Below, one piece after another: positions 33,290-45,673 of a DNA stretch of 64,000 bases. The notes below the pieces were generated by a model. The model saw only the letters and a program-made list of their open reading frames with translations, was not told the origin of the DNA and searched no databases. Positions within the stretch are counted from its first letter, which is position 1. Each line of letters begins with the position of its first letter. Origin of the DNA: Malus domestica (lineage: Eukaryota > Streptophyta > Magnoliopsida > Rosales > Rosaceae); NCBI RefSeq assembly GCF_042453785.1, contig NC_091669.1, forward strand, positions 10,862,501 through 10,926,500, written 5' to 3'. Made by a program: the position numbers and the translations under genes.

Positions 33290-36200
33290 ACCTAACTTAA
33301 AATATCCAATTCGACTCAAAATAGCCACCCATTTCGAAATAACACAACAAACGCAGAATCATTTTCGCTTGCAATCTTCCCTTCCCTGTTCCTCCCTGCA
33401 CAACGCACAAACCTCTTGTCTCTTCATCTTCTTCCCTTCACCTGTCCCAATGATAATCACAGGTATGGATTTTTTTTCTTAACACATAGTTTGCTAATTT
33501 GATTCTTTTTTTTTCTACTTCTTTCAAGATTGTTTCGTCAACTTTACACCCATATATTTTAGGGTTTTATATTGGGATGATTCTGATTTTTTTTTTTTTT
33601 TGGCGTCGCTAGAACTCTATCATTCAGATGATTATTTGTCTGATTATGCTTTCCTCGTCCCAATATCATAGCAAAATTCTTAGGAATTTTTTAAATGGTA
33701 GTATATGAATTCCTAGCTCTTGCGGCATGTTGAACTTGGCCAGCAGACTGACCAGTACCTCCTTTCGTTTTATAAACCCTGTTGGAAATTATATATTATA
33801 GTATAAAATATTGTAATATATAATTTTAATAATTGAATGAAAAATAGTGTTAACCAATTTCTTAGAAAGGTTATGTTGTTTAGGTGTATTCTCTTGATAA
33901 GTGATGTATACTTATAGATGAAAAGTTACATCTCCTTAACCAGAAGTACTTGGGTTCTATATAAACTCATGAAACCATTATCATTAATATATAGAGAAAT
34001 TAGAGTTAATTTTTACTCTTGAGAAATAGGGTTTCCCCACTTTGTTTCTCTCGTTCTTAGTCAAATTCTGAGTCTTGTCTTGAGAGTACGGAATATATAA
34101 AGTTTGCCAGAGTCCGAAGATTGAAGTGTTTTGACTTCGGATTATAGATTGTTGAATCCTAAGAGATGGACGCCTATTGAACTACAAGCACAAGAGTAGT
34201 GGCAAAATTCTGTCTTTAGGACATTGCATTTATACAAGCCTCAATCTCCAAGTTTGTCAGTTTTTCTAATTTTATCTCTAGTTGTTTATATTAATCTCAT
34301 ATATAATTGATGTTTGGAATTTCTTTATGATTATTATCATTGGAATTATATTGTTATTTTCATATTTTCTAAAATTGCTCCAACAATCTAAAGACATAAA
34401 TTTTTTCTCTTGCAATATTAGAGAGTATGAGTCTGAGTACGTAATAGAAGAAGTTAAAATCAATAACATTGAACATAGCCCTAAACGCTAAGTAGAAGAA
34501 ACTCTGATGTTGCTTTGGAAAATTTGTGGGGCTGGATTTTATTAGCATATTGATGTATATTAGTTTATTTGATGTGCTTGAATTCTTGATATATACAATA
34601 ATATTTGTAAGTTGCCACACTAGTGGTAATTGCATTGTGTATATACTGATGTTTTTCGGTTTTCATCTGGCAATTATATGTGTGCTTTCATTGTTTGCAT
34701 ATGTATGTTACAACATATATGCCTTCTTGGCCTGGTTATTCTCACTAAAATGAATCTGCCATTCATATGAGACTAAAAGAAAATTAATAAATAGATATTT
34801 CTACATTTGACAGTGAGAGGGTATTGATGTCTCTGGCCATTTACCGCCATTTACCACCATGTTAAAATTTGAATTGTCATATGGGCTGATGCCCAGAGTG
34901 TTTCTTTCAAAGAACAAAATTAAATTATTTCATGAGTTACTGATAAGTGACCTGGATATCTCCATGAAAAGGTATTCGGTACTTTAACCAATCAGTTTAG
35001 TGTGGTTCGTGGTTGGGGGCTGAAATCAGATATGGCTATTCTAAATTTTTTTTTATTATCATGATTGGTTTTGAGATATTTTCAGAGAAAACATGGATAT
35101 ATTGATAATATATGTTACACTGCAATCATGAATCTTTTGTTTCACATATGCGATTCTTATGATTCAATTGCATCATTCATGAATATTTGGCAAGTATGTT
35201 TGGCATTGACTTTTCTATTAGAAAGGAGGTGACAGTTAAGGCTAAATGAAATGGCTTGATTCAAAAATTTGCATTATTTGCAAATCTAAAAGGGCAATAA
35301 TGTGTACCAATTCGTGGACTGATGCAATGTTTCTTTCTTGGGACAAAGGAAATCAATATTTGATTGGGCACGAGGATGATTAATCAGGTTTTGTTGAGAA
35401 AACCCTTATATTCATAAAGATGTCAGCGAAAGCTCTCGATGAAGAATGACTACCCAAATAAAATGGGGTTGTTCTAAATCTGTATTGAAACAGTTTGGAA
35501 AACTCCAGTAGAAGATATGAACCCAACTTCCATGGTATCATAGAATATAAGTGAGTGCAGATTATTTATATTTATTCATGGATAGAATGGAATACATATG
35601 AAGGAAATTAAACAATTACTTAGGCATATGTGTGCATATGCAAAATTGGGTTTAGTCTTTAGTCATGGTCAGTCATGATAAGAACCCAGAAAGTGGATAA
35701 ATTTGGCTTTGAGAAGCAACGAAAATAAAATGATAAACTGAACTCATTTTAGATGAGTTATCTGTCAACGTTGAAAGACGCTTATTTAATTATGGGGTCA
35801 AGGTCCAAGACTTATGTTGAATCAAATTAAAAGACACTAAAACTGTGGGGAATATTTTGCAATTTTAAGGGTTGCATGTACGATTCACAAATTACATTGT
35901 ATAGGTTGAGGCCCATAATCAAAAGAAGATAATATTTCTCTAGGGGTTCTAGATCCTTGACAATTTTGAAATAAAAGCTAAGAAGTGCTTCTCATGGAAA
36001 GGCACGATCGTTTCCATCGTAGGGTCATGGATTTGGTTCATTCAAACTGTAACAATTCGGTTACTGGTTATGGAGATGATAGTTCTTTCTTAGACGGTAA
36101 CCTTTGATAGTTGTGACGGTGCCCTTTGAATAGCATCATTTTGGCTTCGTTATTTGAGTAGCTGCACGTATCTTTGAGATATGAGATTTGCATAAGAAGA

Positions 36201-39005
36201 ATGGAAAATGTAATTTGCTAATTGAGTGAGATAATCAAAATGTCATCTCTTGTCATGAGTTATTGTTTATGGTATGACAAGGTTAGAGACCTTCTTACAA
36301 ATACCTTAAATGTGGGGGAAATCTATTTCCTAGTGTTAGCAAATTGTTGAAAAGTCTTAACCTATGTTTTGAGGACTTGACATTGTAAAACAATTATTCT
36401 CGTATGAAATATAATTTCATAAGATGGATTGTGCACACCATTAAAAATAGTCAACCTAGTAGTGGAAAGGTTAGACTAGAGAGTAAGTTGATCATCGAGG
36501 GGAATGAGGCTAAAGCCAACATAACTAATGAACCAGCCGAGCGGAATCCTAACTTAGTTGATTGGAGATCCCATAGTCTAAGTTCAATAGGCAAACTGGT
36601 TGGGTATGATTCAAAGAAGTTAACACACTATATATATGATTCAAAGAAGTTAACACACTATATACCTCATTCCTATGATGGAAGAAATGTGTTGTCTGCA
36701 GACGTTTTAGGTTGTATATTTATACTTAATGACAGTGATATCTTATAAATAAGAGGAATAAAGCAGACTATTCTTAATCAATGGTTACCTATGTGAGAGT
36801 AGAAGTGGGTCGCTTCTATGAGAATGAGATGGCTAAATTCTCTAAAGCTCTCATAAATCCGGGATTTGTTCAGGACCAAAATAAACACAACCATATGAAC
36901 CGGAATATATTAGGATTAGTGATGTGTGTTGCTTATTGTCTCAGTTTAATATTGCGGTGAACAGTTCAAGATTTTATACTCACCGCGTCACCAAGTAAAT
37001 CCGATAAGTATTCACTAGGGTAGGTTCAAGTCCAAAAAACACATCTCCCGATGCATCTCTTGTCCGCCTGTACTCTCAAATTCTTCCTGGTTTGTCATTC
37101 ATGAGGGGGATTGTTGGAAATTATATATTATAGTATAAAATATTGTAATATATAATTTTAATAATTGAATGAAAAATAGTGTTAACAAATTTCTTAGAAA
37201 GGTTATGTTGTTTAGGTGTATTCTCTTGATAAGTGATGTATACTTATAGATGAAAAGTTACATCTCTTTAACAAGAAGTACTTGGGTTCTATAAAACTCA
37301 TGAAACCATTATCATTAATATATAGAGAAATTAGAGTTAATTTTTACTCTTGAGAAATAGGGTTTCCCCACTTTGTTTCTCTCATTCTTAGTCAAATTCC
37401 GAGTCGTGTCTTGAGAGTACGAAATATATAAAGTTCGCCAGAATCCAAAGATTGAAGTGTTTTGACTTCGGATTATAGATTGTTGAAACCTAGGAGATGG
37501 ACGCCTATTGAACTACAAGCACAAGAGTAGGGGCGAAATTCTGTCTTTAGGACATTGCATTTATGCAAGCCTCAATCTCTAAATTTGTCAGTTTTTCTAA
37601 CTTTATCTTTAGTTGTTTATATTAATCTCATATATAATTGATGTTAGAAATTTCTTTATGATTATTATCATTGGAATTATATTGTTATTTTCATATTTTC
37701 TAATATTGCTCCAACAAACCCTACATACGTAAAAGCTTTAGGGTTTTTTTTTTTTCTACTTTTCTTCCCATTTTTATGGATCTTTTTGCAGTCAGATGAG
37801 ATAGATTTGATAATCTTACTAACATGGCAGACAGCGGCCTCCTGGAACGAGAGACGCAACTGGTCCCCTCCGATGATGGCGCCTGTATTTTCAACGATGA
37901 CATCATCCTTGAGATACTGTCATGGGTTCCAGGGAAGTCTTTACTACGATTTCGGCGGGTATGCAAGTCATGGTGTACCCTAATCTCTGACCCTAATTTT
38001 GTTAGAAAACAGCTCTGCCAAGCAGTTAGACACAACACCAACTGGAGGCTGCTAATGTTTACAAGCTGGAGGCATCTCAAGTCCATTGACTACGAATCAT
38101 TATTGTCACTATTAGCGAAGAACAAGCACGAAAATATTAGTCGTATAGTTGTTCCACGCTGCAGAAAGCACAAATTACCAATAATGCAGCCTGAAAGAAG
38201 ATTCGTGCAGATTATGGGTTCTAGCAATGGCCTGATCTGTCTTTATATAAACTGTGAGAACGTTTTCTTGTGGAACCCTTGTACTGGAAATTCCAACGAG
38301 ATACCAAAACCTGCTCCAGCTGAAGTTTTCCTACCGACATTTTATGGATTCGGTTATGATTCTGCGACTGATGATTACAAAGTCATTTGCCAATGTCTAA
38401 CTGAACATGGAACCTACGAAGTTTTTCTCTATACGCTGAAAATGGGTTCATGGAGGATTCTTGAAGGTCTCAATGATCGTGAACTGAGGAGGCGAGGTTT
38501 GTTGTTCAATGGTGCCCTACATTGGATAGACTATCAACATGGTGAAGATGGGCGAATACGTGCGAAATCAGTAATTGGGCGAGTAGGTGCGAAATCAGTA
38601 ATCACCTCTTTCGATCTAGCAAAGGAAAAATTTCAGGAGCTAGTGCCGTTACCCAATGTTCTCGAAGATCAATCAATGGGGTATGATGTTGGGGATTATA
38701 AATGTTCTAACCTTTTGTGTTTACTTACCAATTTCAGCCTTTGGAATACGGAAATATGGGTGATGATGGAATATGGAGTTGAGGAATCTTGGACCAAACT
38801 GATTTTGCTGGAAGATCAAAACCTGTCACATACAGTGTACGTTTCACAGGATGATAAAATTTTCATACAGTCAACACAGGGTGGATTAAAACTATATGAT
38901 ATAAAGGAAAACAGATATAGAAGTGCTCTTAAACCTAAAGAGTCTCTGTCGCTTGACTTAGCTATGTATGTAGAGACTTTAATTTCACCGGCAACTGGGA
39001 AGTAG
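33290..39005 (+). CDS. F-box protein with F-box-associated domain, copy 1 (CDS 37824-39005)
   Basis: A noncoding first exon ends at 33462 (ATCACAG/GTATGG) and the acceptor is at 37790-37791. The single coding exon is 37824-39005, 393 residues. Residues ~20-66 form the F-box (IILEILSWVPGKSLLRFRRV, then CKSWCTLISDPNFV), which binds SKP1 in SCF ubiquitin ligases. The rest is the F-box-associated beta-propeller-like domain (GSSNGLICLY, LWNPCTGNSNEIPKP, YGFGYDSATDDYKVICQC, GSWRILEG, EIWVMMEYGVEESWTKL). The family is highly expanded in Rosaceae; the substrate is unknown. An in-frame 27-bp tandem duplication (38550-38603) doubles a 9-residue segment, absent from copy 2. A 3.9-kb retrotransposon lies in the 5' UTR intron. 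Confidence 0.88.
33780..37716 (+). mobile_element. LTR retrotransposon in the 5' UTR intron of F-box copy 1
   Basis: LTRs 33780-34385 and 37112-37716 (TGTTGGAAATT...GCTCCAACA). Perfect AACCC duplications lie at 33775-33779 and 37717-37721. The uninterrupted target is preserved in copy 2 at ~43100 (TTTATAAATCCTACATAC), confirming the insertion. A purine tract (ATGAGGGGGAT) precedes the 3' LTR, giving plus orientation. No standard primer-binding site follows the 5' LTR. The 2.7-kb interior has no pol domains. The LTRs differ at some two dozen positions by eye, so the insertion is not recent. Confidence 0.92.
36609..36668. repeat. 30-bp tandem duplication inside the LTR element
   Basis: ATGATTCAAAGAAGTTAACA plus CACTATATA occurs twice in succession. 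Confidence 0.85.
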
Positions 39006-39941
39006 TGAAAACATCCAAACTCAGGTTGTAAGGCTTTCGTTCGCTCCTTTCTTAGGATGTAATGTAACTTTATTTTCATTCGAAACATCATATTGACATA
39101 GTAAGATTATGTAATACTCGTTCATATATTCAGTATTCTTTTTGAGAAATGAAAACGAAGCAGAAAGAAGTTGTAGATGATGCAAGCAAATCCACAATGG
39201 GCAACGTACGACATACATGTTACTGATGGATAAGCAACAACTATGGAGTCCTCGTTTAAACTGATAGCTAGGCAACGAAAAGAAGTCGATGATTATGGAA
39301 TGTACAACAATTTGAGAGTCGTTCCCTAAAATAATCCACATTGAGAGCAAAAGTTGTTGCACATGTCTATCTGCAACAACTTGTCAAAGTTTTTGCATAA
39401 AACTATCCCCCTAGACTCCAAAGCTAACGACCCTGGCAACGACGTCTGTAACATTTAACGGGCTCACGTTTGCCTAGTTTTAGAGCTGTTGACATGACTC
39501 GAAGGTTTTTTTAACATCTTTGTAAATATATTTGGCTGCTGAAAGTTATGGGATCTAATTGTTTGTCCAGAAAGTCAATTTCCCCTTGTTTTCACACAAA
39601 AGTTAAGAATAAAAATAAAATAAAACGTGGGGTGCATGAAAAGAGTGTGGGATGAGACTATTACGGGAAAGTATCTAGCGTGTATTAGGATAAATTTTAA
39701 TAGAAAAACAAAATATGGGGTGTTTTCAACTTAGGGTGTTAATACAACAACCAAAAAAATATCTACCTGGGTGTATTGAGTTGGAATTTTAATAGATTTT
39801 AAAGGATTTATAGAGATTCCATGTAAGACTTTTGATGAAGTTTAATTGATTTATAGAGATTCCATGTAAGGTTTTGATTCAATTCTCTCGAAATCTCAGG
39901 GGGAAGCGAGATTTGTGAATGCTTAAAATACACTATAAAAT
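39006..39941. other. 3' flank of F-box copy 1
   Basis: 3' UTR and downstream DNA. Homologous to the region after copy 2 up to about 39590 (shared CGAAGCAGAAAG, TTACTGATGGATA and GGATCTAATTGTTTGTCC blocks). No separate gene. Confidence 0.5.
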
Positions 39942-40099
39942 GAGTAATGCTAGGGAAACTAAATTTGTAAACTAAATTTTGGAAACTAAATGACATGAAA
40001 ATTGATGATTGATTTATTACTTAAGCGTTGATAAACATGCTCATTCCTATTTGTGATACATCATTTAGTTTGTAAATTTTGTCTTCATAGCATTACCCT
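39942..40099. mobile_element. hAT-type MITE
   Basis: 158 bp. Inverted ends GTAATGCTAGGGAAAC and (complement of right) GTAATGCTATGAAGAC. Exact 8-bp flanking duplications TATAAAAT at 39934-39941 and 40100-40107, the size expected of hAT elements. Confidence 0.8.
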
Positions 40100-40196
40100 T
40101 ATAAAATATCTTTAATTCACTCAAATTCCTCAACTTTTTAAAGTTCTTTAAAATCAATTCTTAATTGAATACACCGAGATTTCTAACCATTTTAAT

Positions 40197-40420
40197 GGGA
40201 GCATTTTTGCTCACCACCATAAGCTATGGTGTATGGTCACCATACATCTAATCAATTGACACATGTCATTTCACTTAACTCTAGTTAACTTTCACATTAA
40301 ATGTTAGTTTTTCAATTTTGAAAAAAAATTAACCAAGATTAAGTGAAATGACACGTGTCAATTGATTAGGTGTATGGTGAGTATACACCATAGTTTATGG
40401 TGGTGAGCAAAAATGCTCCC
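40197..40420. mobile_element. Mutator-type foldback MITE with 9-bp duplications
   Basis: 224 bp with ~80-bp terminal inverted repeats starting GGGAGCATTTTTGCTCACCA and nearly perfect in complement on the right. Exact duplications CATTTTAAT at 40188-40196 and 40421-40429. Little loop sequence remains. Confidence 0.9.
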
Positions 40421-40489
40421 CATTTTAATAAACTATCATAAAAATCTTGATTGAAAACACCCTAAATTTAGAAAATCATTTAAAATCCT

Positions 40490-42650
40490 AACCTAGATTT
40501 TTGTTGTTGTCAAAAGATAGACTTTATGTATGAATGTTAAATAAAAACTCAAGGCCAATCTCGTCCCAAATAAACGAACCACCATGTTTGGCAGTAACGA
40601 AGCAACCATGTGAGAAACCAGGTTGCTATCCCGTGACACAAACTCGAACTTGACATCACCAACATGCTTCACCAAAGAATCAATATCAAACAAAAGACAT
40701 TCCAAATCAGCATCCACTTCAATCTCATTGTCAATCATTTGCATCAGCACCTGGGCATCTTATTCAATCTCCAACTTCAAGAATCCTTCGTTTTTTGCAT
40801 AACACAAGCGCCGCGCGACTTCTGCCAAGATTGCCGAATTAAAAGGCCTCTTCCCCACCCTTCTTACTCTTCGCAAACACCCTGCAAAATCCTGAATTAC
40901 ACACATATAACCTCCCAGCCCCGTTTTCGAGTTCCACGATCCATCACAATTTACTTTCAAAGTACCGAATCTCGGGTTCCTCCACACTTCAATCGCCCCA
41001 CCTTCCTCCCGCACCTCATTCTTGTATGACTTAACCAAGGAATCTCGCACATCTTCTCAATTACCCTATGCTCACCCACATTGCCTCCTCCAGACCTCAA
41101 TTGCCTCCATCAGATTCCATGCTTTCCCATTAAACACCATGTCATTTCTGCATTTCCAAATTCTCCAAAGCCCATAGACCATATCCTGAAGAGTCTCGTC
41201 ATGCATTGCCATCTCTTTGATACGTAATTGCAGAGCCTCCCAACATCCTCTAAATTCTTCACACACCAGAGACAACGAATCAAATTTGTAAAGGGCAACA
41301 AAACCAAAAAAACTTTATTGAATTCACACTGGAAGAAAAGATGTTCCTCCGTTTCCTCCTCGGCACCACAAACAGCACACCTGCTATCCACATTCATGTG
41401 TCTCCGAAGTAAATTTCTTCTTACTGCTAGCGAACCATTGCAACATCTCCACATAAATTTTTTAAACTTATTCAAAACATGAAGTCCCCAAATTCCCTTC
41501 CACATCTAGTCTCCTTCAGCCTTCCCACTACTCATGCCCGTACCCCTTCTTCCAAACTCCCCATTCACTTGCAGCTCCATCTCAACCTTATACCCTGTCT
41601 GAACCGTATACCCTCTATGTTTCGTATGATGCCAAATAATCCTATCCTTACAACCCATCAAACTAAATGGTAATCCCATAATTAACTTTGATTCATTCTC
41701 ATCAAAAAGCTCATGTACCAACTCCACATTCCACCTACCCAAATCAAAATCAATTAAATCTCTCACCATTCCGGCCTCAAAGCATTTTGAGTTTGAAGTT
41801 TGAAAGTATTGGGTATAGGAAGCCACAGATCACCCGTGACTCTAATATTCTTTCCCTCACCCACCCTCCAGCGTAACCCTCTTTCAATAATTTTTTTTTT
41901 CTCTGAAAGATACCTTTCCAACCCCATGACAATTTACACCCCAACTTTGCATCCAAAAAAGTAGTATTCGGGAAGTATTTATCTTTAAGTACCTGAGCCA
42001 ACAACAAATTTGGAGCCATCACCAGTCACCACCCAATTTTGGCCAAGAATGCAAGGTTGAAGCATTGGAAGTCCCTGAACTCCAATCAGCCCCCTCCTTT
42101 TCAAATTTTCCCACGCGATCCAATGCATTTCAGAATTCTTTTTATTACCCCTCCACCAGAATCTCGTAATTTCCTGCTCCATCTCTTTGCACGTACTCAC
42201 CAGAAGCTTGAAACATGACATCACATAATTTGGCATAGCCATTGTAACCGTCTTGATTAACACCTCCTTACCCGTTTGTGATAAATATTGCTCCACCCAC
42301 CCGTTAAATCGTGCATCCATATCCTGATCTGCACTTCTTCGAACACCGCACACTTGGAATGCCCAAAATCCGCCAACAATCTCAAGTACTTCACAAACCC
42401 TTCCCTATCTCTTGAATATTGGTACACCGCCCAATTTTCTTCCTTTGCCATGTATTACAATTTGCCCCCAAGAATAAAGAACTTTTCTCCAAGTTGTCCG
42501 GAACCGTCCCCATAACAATCAAGCACCTCTAGAACTCCCCAAATCTCTTGTACTGTTGCTTGACAAAAAATAACCGAATCATCCGCAAAAAATAGATGTG
42601 AAATAGACACTCCCAGGGTAACCCGCATACCATGAAGCACCACAATTTCT
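40490..42650 (-). pseudogene. LINE (L1-type) ORF2 remnant: RT end, zinc-binding and RNase H domains
   Basis: Reading the minus strand from 42650 gives the reverse transcriptase active-site region SHLFFADDSVIFCQ, then GWVEQYLSQTGKEVLIKTV and MAMPNYVMSCFKL. The zf-RVT domain follows (FKKFMWRCCNGSLAVRRNLL, CAVCGAEEETEEHLFFQC). Last is an RNase H-like segment (LKVNCDGSWNSKTGLGGY, then FVSRDSNLVSHMVA). Frames shift repeatedly and stops interrupt, so it is dead. The 5' half (endonuclease and most RT) is missing, typical of 5' truncation. Confidence 0.85.
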
Positions 42651-42714
42651 TTGTTCCCTCTATTTATATTAAAGAATTAAAATCCTTTAAAATCCCAATT
42701 AAATACACCTCTTC

Positions 42715-44371
42715 TAAAATGGCCACCCATTCCGAAATAACGCATCAAACGCAGAATCATTTTCACTTAAAATCTTCCCCTCCCTGCACAACGCACAAAG
42801 CTCTTGTCTCTTCATCTTCTTCCCTTGACCTGTCCCTCTGATAATCACAGGTATGGATTTTCTTTAACACATTTCTACATATTTCCAGATTATTTCGTCA
42901 GCTTTACAACTATTTTAGGGTTTTTTATTTGGATGATTCTGATTTTTTTGGCGTGGATAGAACTCTATGATTCAGATGATTATTCCTTCCTCGTCCCAAT
43001 ATCATGGCAAAATTTTTATGAGATTTTTAAATGGTAGTATAGGATCGAATTCCTAGCTCTTGTGGCACGTCGAACTTGGCCAGCTCCTCTCATTTTATAA
43101 ATCCTACATACGTCAAAGCCTTAGGTTTTTTCTACTTTTCTTTCAATTTTTGTTCTGACATTTTTATGGATCTTTTTGCAGTTATATGAGATGGATTTGA
43201 TAATCTAATTAACATGGCGGACGGCGTCCTCCTGGAACGAGAGACGCAACTGGTGCCCTCTGATGATGGCGCCTGTATTTTCAACACTGACATCATCCTT
43301 GAGATACTGTCATGGGTTCCAGGGAAATCCTTACTACGATGTCGGCGTGTATGCAAGTCATGGTGTAGCTTAATCTCCGACCCTAATTTTGTTAGAAAAC
43401 AGTGCAGCCAAGCAGTTAGACACAGCACCAACTTGAGGCTGCTAATGTTTACAAACAGGTGGCATTTTCTGATAAAGTCCATAGACTACGAATCATTACT
43501 GTCATTTTTAACGAAGAACAAGCACGAAAATATTAGTCGTGTAGTTGTTCCACGCTGCAGAAGGCACAAATTACCATTAACGCAGCCTGACAACAGAAAT
43601 GTGTGGATCATGGGTTCTAGCAATGGCCTGGTTTGTCTTTTTCTAAATTGCCATTACACTTTGTTGTGGAATCCTTGTACTGGCAATTCCAAGAAGATAC
43701 CAAAACCCAGTCCAGAAGCTTTCCTTCCGGCATTTTATGGATTTGGTTATGATTCTGCGACTGATGATTACAAAGTCATTTGCAACTGTCTAAGTGCAGA
43801 TCGAACCAATGAAGTTTTTGTCTTTACACTGAAAACGGGTTCATGGAGGATTGTTGAAGGTATCGATCATATTGGGTCCGACCGGGGTTTGTTGTTGAAC
43901 GGCGCCCTACATTGGCTAAACATTAAACGTCGTGCAGATGGGTCAATAGATCCGAAATCAACAACAATAACCTCTTTCGATTTAGCAAAGGAAAAATTTC
44001 AGGAGCTAGTGTCGTTACCCAATGTTCTCGGAGATATATTTCTGGGGGCAGATCTTGGGGTTTATAAAAGTTCTCACCTTTTGTGTTCATTTGACAATTT
44101 CAGATTTGGGAATACAGAAATATGGGTGATGATGGAATATGGAGTTGAACAATCTTGGACCAAACTGATTGTGCTGAAAGATCAAGACCTTTCACATCCC
44201 GTGTACGTTTCAGAGGATGATAAAGTTTTCATAGGCTTAAGACAGGGTGACTTAAAATTATATGATTTAAAGGCAAACAGATACAGAAGTGTTCTTAAAC
44301 CTAAAAAGCAGTTGAGGCTTGCATTTGCTCTATATGTAGAGACCTTAGTTTCACCAGCAACTGGGAAGTAG
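42715..44371 (+). CDS. F-box protein with F-box-associated domain, copy 2 (CDS 43214-44371)
   Basis: The 5' UTR exon ends at 42850 (ATCACAG/GTATGG), the acceptor is at 43180-43181, and the coding exon is 43214-44371, 385 residues. Domain order equals copy 1: F-box at ~20-66 (IILEILSWVPGKSLLRCRRV, then CKSWCSLISDPNFV), then the associated domain (GSSNGLVCLF, LWNPCTGNSKKIPKP, YGFGYDSATDDYKVICNC, EIWVMMEYGVEQSWTKL). The two proteins are roughly three-quarters identical by eye, with an open frame in both. Leader, intron and 3' flank are also alike, so the pair arose by segmental tandem duplication. This copy lacks both the intronic retrotransposon and the 9-residue repeat. Predicted SCF substrate adaptor; target unknown. 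Confidence 0.88.
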
Positions 44372-45673
44372 TGAAAACATCCAAAACTCAGGTTGTGAGG
44401 CTTTCATTCCCTCCTTTCTTGCCTCAATTGACATGGTGACATAGTAAGATTATGTAATACTGTTTTATATATTCAGTATTCTTTTTGTTTAATTATCCTC
44501 AAGATTCTTGCCTCAATTGTTCCTGCCATTATGGATATAGTAACATTGTTTGCAGAACCAAGAGTTATTGGTTCTTGGACGACAAACCTTGATTCAACAT
44601 TATACTTCAGGATATTTCTTTACAGGAGTAAGAAATCTATTCATTCACTCTTTATTTTCATGAAGACGATTATTTCTCGAACATGGTATTTGCACTGAAA
44701 CCTAGTGGATTGCTGATCCGATGCAGTATACATTTTGCAATGATTTGAGTGATCCCTATGCAGTAGATCACAGCGAACCGCGGGATTCATATTAAAATTG
44801 GCTTAAAAATTCTAAGGATGGTACTCTTAAAAAATGGGAATGTTGTGTAGCTGGTGAAATGAAAACGAAGCAGAAAGGAGTTGTAGATGTAAACAAATCC
44901 ACAATACGCAGCGTACGGCATACATGTTACTGATGGATATAAGCAACAACTATGGAGTCAAACTAGTAGGCAACAAATAGTAGAGGATTATGGATTTTAC
45001 GACAATTTGAGAGTCGTTCCCTAAAATTGTCAGCAAGGTGAGCAAATTAAAGTTGTTGCACATGTCCATCTGCAACAACTTGTCAAAGCATGCGTAAAAC
45101 AATCTCTTGGACCACAAAGCCAACGACTGTAACATGTAACGGGCTCACGATTGCCTAGTTTCAGAGCTGGTGACATGACTTGAAGTTCCAACTTGGTGCT
45201 GAATATTTGTATGGTCACCACTTAAGGATTGTTACCATCTTTTCACGCCTTGTACAAGGAAATGTTACTTTGTGGTTTACCAACATATTTTCTTCAAGAA
45301 CAACTAGTCGTTGCTTATGACAAAGTTTCTTGTGGTGGCATGTAACGGGCTCACGATTGCCTATTTTCAAAGCTGGTGACATGACTTGAAATTCCGACTT
45401 GGTGCTTAATATATTTTCATGCTTTGTACAATGAAATTGACTCTTTGGTTTACCAACATATTTTGCTCTATCTGAGAAGCTTCATGAAATTTTTATACAT
45501 CTTGTAATTATATTTGGCTGCCGAAGGCTATAGGATCTAATTGTTTGTCCTCAAAGTCAATTCCCCATTTCGCACCCTTGTGGTAATATATGCAATTCAT
45601 TGTTAGCACCTTATACACTCCGGCAGTTTTAGTGATTCCAAGTCGATCGCCTTTGGGGATTTAGAGACGAGCT
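44372..45673. other. 3' flank of F-box copy 2 with internal repeat
   Basis: Homologous to the copy 1 flank but with ~370 bp extra at about 44485-44855. A ~65-bp block (CATGTAACGGGCTCACGATT, then GCTGGTGACATGACTTGAA) occurs at 45135 and again at 45339. No gene recognised. Confidence 0.5.

Noticed and set aside
33780-37716. coding potential of the F-box intronic LTR element (114-codon ORF at 36404)
   Set aside because: No gag or pol motif; the frame is maintained over a short distance only and includes a 30-bp tandem repeat.
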